A DNA stretch of 64,000 bases from the NCBI GenBank assembly GCA_035041965.1, contig JAPYMA010002374.1, positions 82,775-146,774 of the forward strand. Direction: 5' to 3'. How positions within the stretch are numbered: position 1 is the first letter of the stretch; each line of letters starts with the position of its first letter. Shown piece by piece: positions 37,708-50,600 of this stretch. Both the position numbers and the translations under genes were made by a program. The notes under the pieces are model-generated. The model was not told the DNA's origin and did not search any database. It saw nothing but the letters and a program-made list of their open reading frames with translations. The DNA is from Anisakis pegreffii. Lineage: Eukaryota > Nematoda > Chromadorea > Rhabditida > Anisakidae.

Positions 37708-37791
37708 AGCTCCTATTACTTTAATGATCTCCTATTACTCCAATTAATTAAGCCCCTATTAGTTTTTACAAAATAAAAAGTAATAGGAGCT
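37708..37791. repeat. Perfect 15-bp inverted repeat with internal direct copies
   Basis: AGCTCCTATTACTTT (37708-37722) and AAAGTAATAGGAGCT (37777-37791) are exact reverse complements. Between them, TCTCCTATTACTCC and CCCCTATTAG repeat the left arm in direct orientation. Confidence 0.8.
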
Positions 37792-40545
37792 TAATTGTCG
37801 CACCATGAGAAACGATACAGTACGAATAAGCACAGCGGAATGCTTGAACCGACAAAAGAAAATACCATCGCAACCAGCCATATTTCCCATCACTCGAGAA
37901 CTATTTCAGACGCAACCGCAGGCAAGTTTCATGAATCTTGAAAGCGCTAAACCCAGCTTTCGTGCGACAGCTGTTCACTCGCAAGAAAACGTAGTCAAGT
38001 AATGCGCGAACATTGAAGCAGTTATTAGATCTTTCAAGAGAACCACATTCAGTAATGTGAACTATTGGAATGAGCATTTTTGCACAAGGTACGCCACAAA
38101 ATGTGATTCAATGGAGAGCATTTAATACAGTACCTGATAAAATTCAGGATATGAAATTCACTGACAATATGAAAAGGAAGGATATGCTTTAATCTTGTGC
38201 TAATGTTCAGACAGTCCGTTCGGAAATAGTGCAGCAGCATTCCACTGCTTCTCTCTGACAGGATGCGATGGTGATGCCATCATCAGAGGGTAAAATTAAC
38301 GAAAGAATATTCTCGACTTATAGCCTTGACTGACTGCAGTGATAAAATATCAAGAACACATGGTCTAATAAATGATCCTTATCACGCATCTTCACAAAAA
38401 AAAAGATTGACAACATTTTGTTCGAGCACATTTTGCACTTAGAATGAATAATTCGAAACAAAAAATTCATCGCAGTTGATGATAAAACGCTGCCGATATT
38501 ATCAATGAATGTTAATTACCACTAATTTTCAAATTATTGTCTGATGCATTCGACAACCTTTTGCCTCAAGCGGAAAGGGAGCTTTTTTGAGTCCGCTAAT
38601 GAATGAACTTTCTCGCTACATCAGACAGACATTAAATTCAACAGAGCCAACCGTTCACTTTGAAAATGTACTTCTGGAACAATACAATTGACTCGTCATA
38701 AAATATTGTCTCAGGGTCAAATCACATGGTCGTCATATTTCTGAGAAGAGATATTGTGCGATTCGATGACTCACTGCTGATATTCTTACATATTGAAAGT
38801 GCAATTGTTAAATGAACACACGATCCTTTGAAATCTAATCTTTAACTTGCTTCCATATACATGCTTTGGTGCGTTCTCGAAAATTCTCTGTAATAATCAA
38901 ACTATTGCATAGTCTCCGGTGAACACTTCAGTCACTACTGAGACGTATGAAAATTGAAATATCACAATCATTCGAGCCAACGAATTAACGAATTATGGTG
39001 AATGAAGAAAACACTAATATCGGCTCGGGTTTGGAACATACATCGAAGAAGACATTACAATTAGCGTGAATGGTTGACAAGCAGAGCGCTGAAGATCACT
39101 AGATAAGAACCGAACTTCGGACGGTAAATTCCAACGATATTTTGTCCTAAAATTTTTTGGTTTTCCGGTTATCGGTGATTTTCGAACTGGAAAATGGATT
39201 CAACTCGATTTAGACAAATCTTGTCGGCAAAACTGTATATATTCAGTGTTCTCCTGAACTGGGTTATGTCATAATAAAGCTCAAAATTTCTGGTTGCTTC
39301 AGGGACTTTGAATGAGTGCAGTTGCTCGAAAAGTGGTATAATCCGGGCGATACTTTGAGATAACTGAATGGAATGAGTTAAGAATGACGATTCAAACTGA
39401 TCAGTGCGGACATTCCGAAACCAATTTGTTCAGTTTTTGCAGTTTCGACTGATTACAATTCCTTAGCATTATTGTTACTGCAATTATTGCTATTATTGTC
39501 AGAATGGCATGGAACATCCCTAATACCCTCCATGTTCACATGCATAATCAAATAAAGCATGTTCTGTGTTAAACTGTGATTCTCTCTACTCGACTGTGCC
39601 ATGTGCCAATCAGTGAACGAGTGACTGTCTAAAAAACGTTCGTTTGATAATCTAATCTGAAATGAAAACGTACCAAGAGAATGTGCTGATATTTCAAATC
39701 AATATTTCAATTAGGTCCGACGATAATCCTTAATACCGATGAATATTGCTCGCGCAGAAACGCTCTTTTATGTATTGCCAATTTAGCTGCCACATTCGAC
39801 TAATTCAAAATTCGATGAAAAAAAGCAACGGAACAATCACTGATTCGCGATTCAGTTCGCCAGACATCCGAAACACATTGACAAGCACTGTTCATTTTTG
39901 AAAGCAGGAAATCTTCTTCCTGGCAAGAATATTTTATCGAAACTAGCCAGCAGATGCTTTTCTTTCCATCTGATTCGGCTCCATGAAAGTTATCAAGAGA
40001 ACCTGATAAATTACATAGCAACAGCAGTATCGTGCATTCATCCTCTCATAATGATAATAGGAGAGCACTCGAGTTCAGCGAATTTTTCCATGTTTAGGCA
40101 ATTTCTGAAGCTTGCACTTGCGAAAATGAATCACATCGCATATTTGTCCTATGACTTTATCATGACAAGTACAATGAGATTAAATGTCATTTAAAATTCA
40201 TTAAATCTACAAAGGGCATTTCCCATATGATGCGACAGTAGTCAAGTGGTTTGTTGATGCATCGAACTGGTTTTCCACTTCAATTGGTTTAATCCTATTA
40301 AAAATAAACAAAATTGAATTTTGTAGTGGACAAAGTTCATTCGTGGAGCATTTTAGGGGCAAAAGCCCCCAACGCCACATGTTCGAAGGTTCGAGTATGA
40401 TGGAAAAGCACGCAATAAGAAATACACAGTGAATGCACAAAACATGTAGAGTGTACTGATTCGGATCTGTTAGTCTGCATTGTGAATTTTAAAAATTTTA
40501 AAACTGTTAGTCTGCATCGTAAATTTCAAAAAACAACTTTAAGAT

Positions 40546-40598
40546 AATCTACTTAAATCTAATCTATCTAATCTATAATCTATCTAATCTATAATCTT
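40546..40598. repeat. AATCTATCT tandem repeat
   Basis: Repeats of CTATCTAATCTATAAT next to the left border of the direct repeat that follows. Confidence 0.7.
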
Positions 40599-40859
40599 CA
40601 TAATCCACTTTTGGCTAAATTTCTCGTCTGCCTGCTCACTTTTCCACGGTTATTTTCTATTCTCTAACGTTAAGTTTTCGGAGTATGCAAATATTGTCAT
40701 CAAAAAGCCTCTGGTGATAATCATCAAATATTGTTCATATAGGAATTATTCATATTCAAAACAGATTAGTGAGGTTGTGTATTTTAGGCCAGTCAAAAAA
40801 TTGTTCAGCTGAAGTGCACAGCTTAAAAGTAAAACGCAATGTGATACTAGTCTGCATCG
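40599..40859. repeat. Direct repeat upstream of gene A, copy 1
   Basis: About 260 bp highly similar to 41093-41341 in the same orientation. A frame open in copy 2 is interrupted by a stop here. The words TAGTCTGCATCGTAAATTTC flank it on both sides (about 40508 and 40853). Confidence 0.85.
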
Positions 40860-41092
40860 TAAATTTCAAAAAACTATCGAAAAAATTCTGAATCACATCT
40901 CAGAAAAGTCAGAACTGAGAGAAAATTTCCACTAATGATGTGACCAAGTGAAAATTGTTTACAATTGGCCATAAGCAGAGAATTTTCGCAGTAAAACGTT
41001 GCCCAAAATATGATCAGCTTCCCTTAGTGGGGGTAGCTGTTTCTCACTGAATGACTGTTTATGCTAATGACTGATGTACTTTTTGCCGGTTC

Positions 41093-41341
41093 CATAATCT
41101 ACTTTTGGCTAAATTTCTCGTCTGCCTGCTCCCTTTTCCATGGTTATTTTCTATTCTCTAACGTAAACGTTTCTGAGTATGCAAATATTATCATCAAAAA
41201 GCCTCTGGTGACAATCATCAAATATTGTTCATATAGGAAATATTCATATTCAGAACGGATCAGTGCGCTTGTGTATTTTAGGCCAGACAAAAAATTATTC
41301 AGCTTAAAAGTAAAACGCAATGTGATACTGACTTCACATCG
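41093..41341. repeat. Direct repeat upstream of gene A, copy 2
   Basis: Matches copy 1 with scattered substitutions and a short gap. On the plus strand it is open for 104 codons (41061-41375), with a hydrophobic start and a basic end, but it has no splice context or recognised domain. A decayed gene fragment is possible. Confidence 0.85.
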
Positions 41342-41344
41342 TAC

Positions 41345-41860
41345 GGTTTCGTTCATCGAACACACTTTCTCATAGGGACTTCAACTCGGCATTCTTCGTT
41401 CAATGTGCTCACTTCGTTGCCCGAGTTTTTGATATCCTTTCAGTATTCTCCCACTTTGGTTGCTCGACCAGCAGACTAAACACCTACCCGTAGTTTTACT
41501 TGACGCGGTGAAAAATCACTTGATCAGAGTCAATATCATTTGATACGCTTCTACAGAAGATTCGCTCTTGTTTAGCTTCTAAGTTTGCCGCACCTCATAA
41601 TCATATAATAAAATCACCAGCAACGCGATCCTACATAAGGATTCATTTTATGCTCGAAGTTGGTGAATGACAAAGGAAAGAAGCGAATGAGTTGGATTGC
41701 TGAGAGCGCCAGTCTCAGCTAATAGGAGATGTGAGGCGTTTCGTATTTAGGTGATTTCCTGTCATGCGAATAATTATGATTTCATATAATACCTCAAATG
41801 AAATGTATCCGAATGGAGTTCGTCTGTGAAAGAGCGTTGCACTGGTGCGATGATAATGCT
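41345..41860. promoter_or_regulatory. Presumed upstream region of gene A
   Basis: No copy of the TATATAAAG core found before genes B and C is visible. A GATA-type TGATAA word lies at about 41850, close to the start of gene A. Confidence 0.3.
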
Positions 41861-41871
41861 TAAATGGATGG

Positions 41872-41880
41872 TTTTTCTAG
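41872..41880 (+). promoter_or_regulatory. Probable trans-splice acceptor of gene A
   Basis: TTTTTCTAG ends 10 nt before the ATG pair at 41891/41894. The earlier ATG at 41864 would be removed if this acceptor is used, which is why 41891 was chosen as the start. Confidence 0.5.
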
Positions 41881-41890
41881 GGACTACAAA

Positions 41891-44800
41891 ATGATGAATA
41901 AGATTATAATTCTTTTCGTCATCGTTTGTGCATTTAGCACATTCGATTCAGATGCTCAGAAAACTGCCGTTCAAGTGATAGGACTGGAAACATGCTCTGA
42001 TGAGATGCAAAAACAACTCAGCAAAATGGTATGCAAGCAATCAATTTCAAACTGCTTCCGTAATACTTTTAACAATATCGTACCACTGAATGTTTTCAAC
42101 CATTCACAAGAGATGAGCATTAAGCAGAGGCAACGAATGCCAAATGGTCACCGATTCTCTTGATCGCCCTATGTCATCCTGAAATCGTTTGATTATCATC
42201 AAGATTTTACGAAATCGTTTGAAAAATCGTATCATGTCTCGTCTGTTTTATTCAATGGCCGTCTGATCGTTCTTTGCCTCGTCTAGTTAGCCTATTATCG
42301 ACTTTCATTTATGTCTCGAATCGTAGAATGGAATTGAATTTCAGCATGCTTCATCTTATCTCGTTCTCGATTCTTCAAATTTTTCCTTCAGCATTCTTCT
42401 TAATAAACATGAGAAATTAAGGTGAGCAATTTCAAAAGATTCAAGCCAGAAATTGCACCTTCTCAATTGATCATGTTGTGCCATTGCTTGTCTCATCAGT
42501 GCGTTCTTTTGCAGACGCCAAAGGAGAAAAGTAAAGAGCTACAGAAGCTACAAGGAAAAAATACATCTGCGCTATTGATGTCAAATTTCATGAGCGAATA
42601 TGTCAACTGGGATCAGTTTCTTTATGATTTACCATTGATGGTCACTGAACTCGGTAAACTGATGTTGTTTTCGAATAAACGCGATTTCACACTGTTTAGA
42701 GAGGGTGTACAGTATGAATACATCAAATCACCAGATTCGTTCAGAGCTACACTTGTTCAGGTTTGTTGCTTGAAGTTTTTAAGCTAAAGCTTCAAATAGG
42801 ATCTGAATGAAATCTATTCGGATCGATGAATTAATCAATGCCAACAGCTGTACGCATCATATCAGATTCATCTGTGACATTGATAACTGTATATTTAAGC
42901 TGAATTTTGTTGCATTGATTGCTTTAACAATACACGTATGCTCCTTAGAGAAAATTTCATTTACTAAACATGCGACACATTCTTCCAGAAAAAAAATTAA
43001 CGACTGTTTGTTCTGTACCGGTGAAATTTCAGCTCGGACACTCCGAGTGGACTGCACTCTACGCTGCCCATAAGAATATGGATACAATAAGATTAAACAC
43101 ATTATCTGTTCCGAGCATATTCCGGCTCATCTTCAAGATCCTCCGTCAAGAGGTTTGACGCTCGTAGATTCTTTCCAAAGTTTTCTTCACAAAGCAATTC
43201 ATTGTAGCAGTGGTTTGTCTAATCGTAAGGGAGTTCGTAGGCACACAACGGACTAAATGCTAATTCTAAGTGTTTTATTTCAGAAATCAGCAAAGAATCA
43301 AAACCTTTTGCGCGCTCAGTTAGATCGAATTAAGCATTTCGCTGAAGAGAACCGTAAAGTTTGCGAGGATTCCATTGACAAAATCAACGCTACAATCAAC
43401 CTCATCAATGAAATACAGGTTCTTTGATGATTCACTTTCGCTGTGATGTGCACCCACATTAACCTCAGTCTGATTATCAAACCCGTAACGTTTACTAAAC
43501 GAAATCCTCCCATAGAGGGACTAATCATCGTTGATAGGATGTATTTGATTTGTATTCAAGTGAAATTTGCGATACTGCAAATGCAAACTCTAGTCAATGA
43601 TCCAATTTGAATGTTCCTATTTCAGATTGCAACGCTTTCTGCTCAATCGGATCAAAAGGATAGGCTGAATTTGTTGCTGAAGCAAAAAGCTGAATATGAA
43701 GCAAAAAGGAATAACACAGAAGGAATGTTAGGCGTGATCAATAAAGATCTGCAAAACCAACTCGCTAACGTCAAGAAATTGGAGAGAGACTACGAAGAGG
43801 CCTGCAAATGATTTTTGATAGTTTTCAATTGCTTGTTCCATACTAACAGCATTAACACATACATCGAACCGTGACACATATGGACATCAAATTGTTGGCT
43901 GCAGCTTGAGCCTCTGTCAATAGCCATTCGCCACTTTAATATTCGTATTGAGTGGAATATAAACCTCATGCGAACGCGTCGATAAACTCGCTCTATTGAG
44001 GAACTCGCGTATGATTTAGCGCAGCTCTCGTCTACCCAGAAAAATTTCTTTGAACTAGATATACTCTCAACTTTACCAACCAACCCATTATTCCTTGGTA
44101 GGATCGGATAAGGGGAATTTCTTTTTGTTCTATCAAAAATCGACGTGCTTTTAGCTTGAAAAACATGTGAATGTTTTATCACAATACAACTGGAATCGAA
44201 CAATTTTGGATGAGCAAAAGAACAGTTTGAAGCCGAAAACAACTACAATAGGGCAGAAACGAAACAATGAGACTGGCTAGGATAATGAACATAACAAAAC
44301 GGAACAGCAACAGAGAAGCATTCACAAAAATGGTAGGACTGAATAATTTTAGGAGAATAAAAGGCGAGCATTTCAACAGAGCACTTTGAGGTTAACAAAG
44401 AAAGACGGAAAAATTCCCAGTTGCAAACAGTAATTACGATAACATTTTGAATGCAACTATCGAATCTGAACTTGATATCAAAGTGACTGAAATTTGATGT
44501 TAGTGAATGAATCTCGCAAGAAGCATTTCAGGCCAAGCGAAAATCTGAAGTTGATTTCGGCGAGGTGTTTGGTTCGGCTGTGGTTGATATTCTGAAGTTT
44601 GCTCCGACACTGATTTCAACAGTGATGGCACCAATGGGTATGCCACCACCGCCACAGCCAGAGCAACCACGTGTTCAGAAGAAACCGAAGCAGGCAGAGG
44701 AGAATGAGGAGATCTTAGAAGTGAATGTAAGATGGTATTTCAATTCTGTTTTGTTTCCATATTGTTCCTTAACATACCGCTTTGAACTGTTGAAATCTTT

Positions 44801-47325
44801 CCGCATGGTTGAGTGTCTTCAGTAACAAATCACTGTATTAAATAAAAGATGTTTGAGAAAGCCTAATGACTCAATTGGATAGTAAAGCCATTTGAATTGC
44901 TGCTCTGCATGCATTATTCATCGTGATCGGCTTCACATGAATTCCGAGTCACTTCGGGAGGAACCGTCGTATTACGGCTGGAATTTAGATTGTACTTGTC
45001 CAACTCTTAGAGCCAAATGAACTACAGATCGCGCACTCCAGAGTCGTTGTTCCTCATCTACCAACAACTAAATAGAATTCCATAGGGTTTCTTCAAAAAT
45101 GCATTCTTGTCACTGGATCTGTTCTTAAGGAAGCCGAGAAGATCACAGAAGACCTGCAAGAAATGTTGGAAGAAGGAAAGCCAACGGGTCAGTCGACCGA
45201 TAAGATCAATAATCTCATCGCCAAAGTGGGAACCTTCAGAGATTCTAAACTCGCTAACAAACTTATGCCTATGTTGACTAAAGCGAAAGCGTCCTTTGCT
45301 GCATTCACTGGAATGACCAATTCAAGCAAAGCTGCACTCAAGCAACAGTAGGCTGTCTTAATAATAGTTATTCAAGAATTCTGCACTTTAATTCTATGGT
45401 TGTTCACTAAGTGCTCATACCGTCACCTTTCCTCAGTCGTTTTTGAAATAATGTCTATCTGGAAAGAATGAAATGAAAAGAGAAGTGTTAACGAGCAGAC
45501 AAAAGTGCCCAGAAATTGCTTCAAGAGAACGCATTCCTTCAAGGGATGAAAGTTTCTTGCCAGATTGAAACTTATAGCTGTTCCAAACATATAGCTGTTC
45601 GATACTCACTCGTTAATGCTACTGTTACTGGGCCACGATAGTTTCTCTTTGAATCTATTTCGATCAAATGAAGTTGCAATTTGAGGCATCCGGAGATAAT
45701 CATTTTGAGCGGATAGTTCGCTTTGAATGGGAAAATTTCTGAAATTTGTGAATGTCCAGCCCCAAATCAACGGAATGTTATGCTCTACAGTTCCTCACAC
45801 TGTTCACTTACAGGCTGTTTGAATTCGGGGGTATGATGAAGAATAGGTTAGCCATTTTGCTGACACAATTTGCTGCTGATGGGAATAGTGTGATGTTGAA
45901 TGAACGTTTGGACAGTCTTGGTGATGCTTCAAAGGGCACCTATGGACAAATCATGAGTGCACGACTTGCAAAGGTTTGTTTGATGTTCATGGATCAAGTG
46001 CAATTACGAATCGCATTGTCAACCCTTTCACTTGATGCTACAGATCCATTTGCAACGAATCGTAGAATACAATGAACTGTAATTTGAGGTCAAGAAATAA
46101 CCCTTCCTCAGTTCATCCATGAATATCAACTAGCATTTTTGTAGGAGCCATTGCGTTGCTGACTTATCTCTGCAGCCTTGTTGATCAGCGCATTTTTCTT
46201 GTGAAATGTACGCAAAAGCATTAGAGTGCATTGATTTTATGTGAATTTATGTGAACCGCTCAATGACTATTTAGCTGAAATCATCAACCGATTTGCTGGT
46301 TTCTGCGAATAAGCAATATGAAGGTTTATTCACCAAGAAGTTGGTCATGATGGAACGCAATACTGAATATATTAGTAAACTGAAAAGTATTGACTTCACA
46401 AAGGTCGACTTCGAATCAATTCTGAATATAATGAAGGAAGGTAAAACCATATTTAAATTCAACTGCAATTTGATGAAGAAGTGATAGTTTCAGTTGAATT
46501 ATTTTTCCTCACTAGCAAAGCTATCTTTTCAACGTGACCAGGTGTTGTTGAAGGAATTTTAACTTGAAACGACAATTTCAGGTATAATTCTGCTCGGTAA
46601 ACATATTGAACATTGGAAACGCTTTTTGTCCTTCTTCCAAATCATTGAAAGTCTCACAAAAGTGGCAAGTGAAAGGACAAAGTTATTCATTAATGGGACA
46701 CTGATGGGTATTGCGGACGGAGCGTTGATGACTGGTTTGCACAACGACGATATTTATATGGATATGTTGTACGAGCACAGTTACATAACCATCGATATTG
46801 CAAAGGTCTTTCTGATGGTTCTTCTTATTTTCGAATCTTTTTGCTTCAACTTGAGGCATCCTCATATCACTGCTTGAAAATCATGACTGATTATCACTAC
46901 TCAATGTAGACTAAATTATGAGTGAGATTAAACTAAAAAGTTGCGTTCAGAACATGTTCTTCGCCAATTTTTTCCTCTATGTGGGCGAATAAATTTTTTA
47001 ATTTAAGGCACTCAATGAAATGACTTCGACGTATCTACGCGTTTCAAACAAACACGTATTTCCGCATCTTAACGGTATCACAAAACTGCTAGCACTTGAG
47101 GATCCAAAAGAGATCAACGAAGCCTTTAAAAAACTAGCAGAGAACGCCAAATACTCCACAGAGGAGCTAACGGCGAGTCTGCGTGAAGATTACGAGCAGC
47201 AACGCAAAAGAGTCAAGGATCGCGTCAAACAAATAAGTTGCTATGTGGACACTATCAAGGAGGATCCTGATGTTAAGCAAGCATTGGAAGAAAGTAATGT
47301 TGATATTGATATACCTGACTTTTAA
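41891..47325 (+). CDS. Gene A: secreted helical protein, paralogue of gene B; splice donor of exon 5 lost
   Basis: Exons: 41891-42028, 42515-42760, 43033-43152, 43284-43418, 43626-43799, 44532-44726, 45130-45347, 45814-45973, 46275-46440, 46582-46805 and 47008-47325, or about 697 residues if fully spliced. A signal peptide (MNKIIILFVIVCAFS) is followed by a cysteine in ETCSDEM, then mostly charged helical sequence. Exon 5 is coiled coil, exon 6 has a hydrophobic stretch (SAVVDILKFAPTLISTVM) and a proline-rich linker, and the end is VDIDIPDF. Conserved cysteines (CSDE, VCEDS, QISC) match gene B. In gene B exon 5 is followed by GAG|GTGAGCCTA; here GTGA is missing (GAG then GCCTGCAAATGA). Unless a poor GC donor works, translation ends after Ala-Cys-Lys, giving about 274 residues. 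Exon 7 also lacks a good acceptor (CTTAAG). Downstream exons are still open, so any loss is recent or is bypassed. Function unknown. Confidence 0.75.
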
Positions 47326-47576
47326 ATGTTAGGTGACATTATTGTTTTAAAATGTTGATCACATAAAATGTTGATCACTTGTTAAACTCATTCATTCTCT
47401 GTGAACATTTCCAGCATCATGTAAATCATTGACTGAATGCATTTCTTACTGAATTGCATTCCGCAGCACAAGTGCATCGAGTTGATGCATTTATCCAACT
47501 GAGAATCGTGGGTAGTGCAAGATCCAGTTCATGAGCATTGCTCTGAGTTTTCCCGGCATAACATAGTTTCAAAAGT

Positions 47577-47582
47577 TTTATT
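47577..47582 (-). terminator. Polyadenylation signal of gene C
   Basis: AATAAA on the minus strand, about 90 nt after the stop of gene C. Confidence 0.45.
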
Positions 47583-47670
47583 TCTCCACATGAAAATTCT
47601 TATCGAATACAATGCACAATCATAAGCATGCTTTTTTGTGTTAATTAATGGACATTCACTATGTATGACT

Positions 47671-50600
47671 TCACTGCGATTTTATTCCCAGCAACTGAGC
47701 AGTTTTCTCATCAATGTCGATACCCAGAGATCTGATTGACTGCACATCAAAGCCTGAAATTTATGATTTTTTTATAAAGTATTACTGAACATATTCCTAA
47801 TTATTCAATATTCCAAAAAAATGTAGCAAAATGCATATTAATGTAACCAGTTACTCGCGATCGAAAACAATTAGAAAGTCCGTGCTGTGTTCAACTCATT
47901 CATGGAACCAGACATTTCGCAAACGAACCTTTGATGTCAATTCCCCACCCAGCTAAATCCTTCACAAATCCGCCATTGTTCAAATAGTTCGATATGGCGT
48001 TGAGGGGTGTGTTGATAGATTCCCACCCAACTCCCAGATCTTCGTTATCCAGTTCTTGACGCTAAAAAAGAATATGTCATTGATGCATCCCGCTGCTGCG
48101 TGAATTCGCTGTGAACGAAAAATTCGATACGACTACAATTTGCGTATTTGTATTGAGTGCGGAGGAATTATTTGATGCAGTTCAGAAATGAAAACTTAAG
48201 GTAATCATGCTTGCTTACGTTGATGAAACAATCTTTTGTGAAAATGTGAATAACATTCGAGTTCGGAGCACCAAAAAAGCGAAAGGAAACGAGCGCTCCT
48301 TTGGAACATCTCATGAGCAACACAAAGATATGCGCTATTCAAAGTGATAAAATGAGAGTTGAAAGAGATTTACCGCTTGCAGTTCTTGCCTCAAATGGAT
48401 CACGTTTACTTGCAACGATGTCAAATCCTTCAACAGCTGCAGAATTGTCTCGGTTAAATTCGTCCTTAAAGAATCATCAAAATTGAATTTTAGCCTAAAC
48501 TGAGGTATACTCATCTCATAAGTTCATTATAATCGAACTTGTCGAATGAGAGAATCTGCATCCGAGGGGAAATGTCGAGTTCAATTTCCAAAAGATCTCT
48601 TACAGTGAAGAATTTTTAACGACTTCAGAGTGCTTTCGACCAACCTCTTCAAGAGGGTAGCCTTCAGTTGCTCGTATTTCTGCTTGTTCTGTGCTAATGC
48701 TTGCTCAGTTCTGCTAATCCGATCCCGTACGGTGCCTCGTCTGCTTACTGCGTCATTTTTCGCTTTGATTGCATTTGATTCACGTTGCCTTGCGGCTGCT
48801 AGCACCTTCAAAATCATGGTCATCAGTTAAGAACACTGCTTTCTTTCAGATCGCCACCTTATTGTCGCCATAATTGAAGATATGATTCTACAACTGCACC
48901 AAACCTTGATGCTATTTGTTGAGTGATATACATGTTATCGATGCTTTGGGATAGAGATAGGATTTAAAAACATGTTCTGTTGGCTTAAATAAAATGGTGT
49001 CGCACAAGATTCTATTTGGAAGAATTTAAGAATTTAGCCATTGAGTATTGAAGCCTGATTAGAGAACATTAAAGTATCCGACATCTTAGAATTTATTCAA
49101 ACTCATTCAGTTTTGATCGTTTTGAACAGCTAACATTTTCGGCTGCTTCAATGCGACCTCTCTGCGCTCGTTTCCACTTCTTTCTGCATCTCCAGATGCA
49201 ATGCCACTTCGGTCTTTGTCGCCTTATTGAGTCCAGTTCGTTTTGTGCATTTCGTACGTCTTGAGATTCCTGGAAGAGAGCGTCATTCGTCAAATGAACA
49301 ATCTACGATGAAAACAAGGAATCAAGCAAGGAACCACAGATCTCTACTGTGAGCCTGAAGAACATGAAACGATAGCAAAGGAATAACAATTTTGTTCACT
49401 TGCGATGAGCAATGTGCTCATAATGTGCTGCCTATAGCATTCCTTGCCAGCGAAGGGAATGATTGAAACATGGAGCAACTAGCACTTCGTAAACTATCGC
49501 CATTTGGGCGCCAGGCTTCTAACCTTCCCCAATTTAACTTGAATTCCATCTCTTCACATTCCGACTACTGAACTATCCATATGCCTCTAGTATCTCGTCT
49601 AACAATAAGTTAAAAAATTTTGCTTACTCATCAAGTCAATGGGGTGAGATGTTACTTTCTGATGCAGTTTTTTCTGAGCAAACCTTTGCGATTTGGTTAT
49701 CGGCTTGTGCGATTTGTTGGTCCACCACAACAGCTTCCTGTTTCGCTGAGCCAAGTTGTTTTTCCAATGAATGACGTTCATCAGTCAGTTGCTTCTGTTT
49801 TACGACAGCATCCGAAGTTTCACCGCTCAGTTTATTCTTTTCAACGTCCAATTTTGAAATCTGCAGGAGTGGAATACGTCGTAATAATCTCAATAGTAAC
49901 TCAAAGACGAAACATCGATCATCACGACCAATTTACACGTCAAGTGAGGAGATGCTGTTGATGGATGTGACATATGTATCGATAACCATTATCCATAGAA
50001 ATGTTTTTTCCAAGACTCCTTAGCGGCTCACAAGAAGAGAAACTTGCAAAGTATCCGGACAAAAGCTTTTCTGATTCAATCGAAAGAGCGCCGTGAATGT
50101 TCACGCACATAAGGCGTTGAATTACATACATATATTTGATGTGAATTTCTCGCTCTCATCGCCTTCAACATAATACTTCGTCTACCAATTTAGCAGCTAC
50201 AATCGCACTGTATCAGCCATATCCGTATTCATATAATGGAACTGATTCTAAAAGAATGAACTTGCCCCGTTCTGCACTTTTCCAGAATATTTCGTCACAT
50301 TACCAACAATTTTAACGATCCGTTCACGGATTTCCTTGAATTCGTCATCTAACTTTACATCACGCTACAACGGATTCAAATTTAGTTTTTAAGCAATGCA
50401 GACAGTGTGAACGATTGCTTTTGCCGATTAATTTCATTACCAAAAACAAAAATCCGATTAAGGCTATCATGGATCCGAAAATCATTTTAAATTTATCAAT
50501 GAGTTATTTTGAAGCAATTTTATTCATTTTTTAGCGGATCATTTAGAGGACATTTGAAGTACCACATGCGCATCGCATGCAGTTATATTCCTCAACTGAG

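Larger units (their letters stand above)
33974..40545. other. Long region without a supported gene
   Basis: AT-rich, with short repeats and hairpins listed separately. Open frames at 35415-35642, 36594-36797, 37805-38002 and 39898-40194 have no splice context or recognised motif. Confidence 0.45.

Noticed and set aside
41061..41375. 104-codon plus-strand frame treated as a gene
   Set aside because: It is copy 2 of a direct repeat whose first copy has a stop in the same frame; kept as a repeat only.
44179..44376. Hydrophobic minus-strand frame inside the large intron 5 of gene A
   Set aside because: No splice sites or start context; intron sequence is AT-rich and yields such frames by chance.
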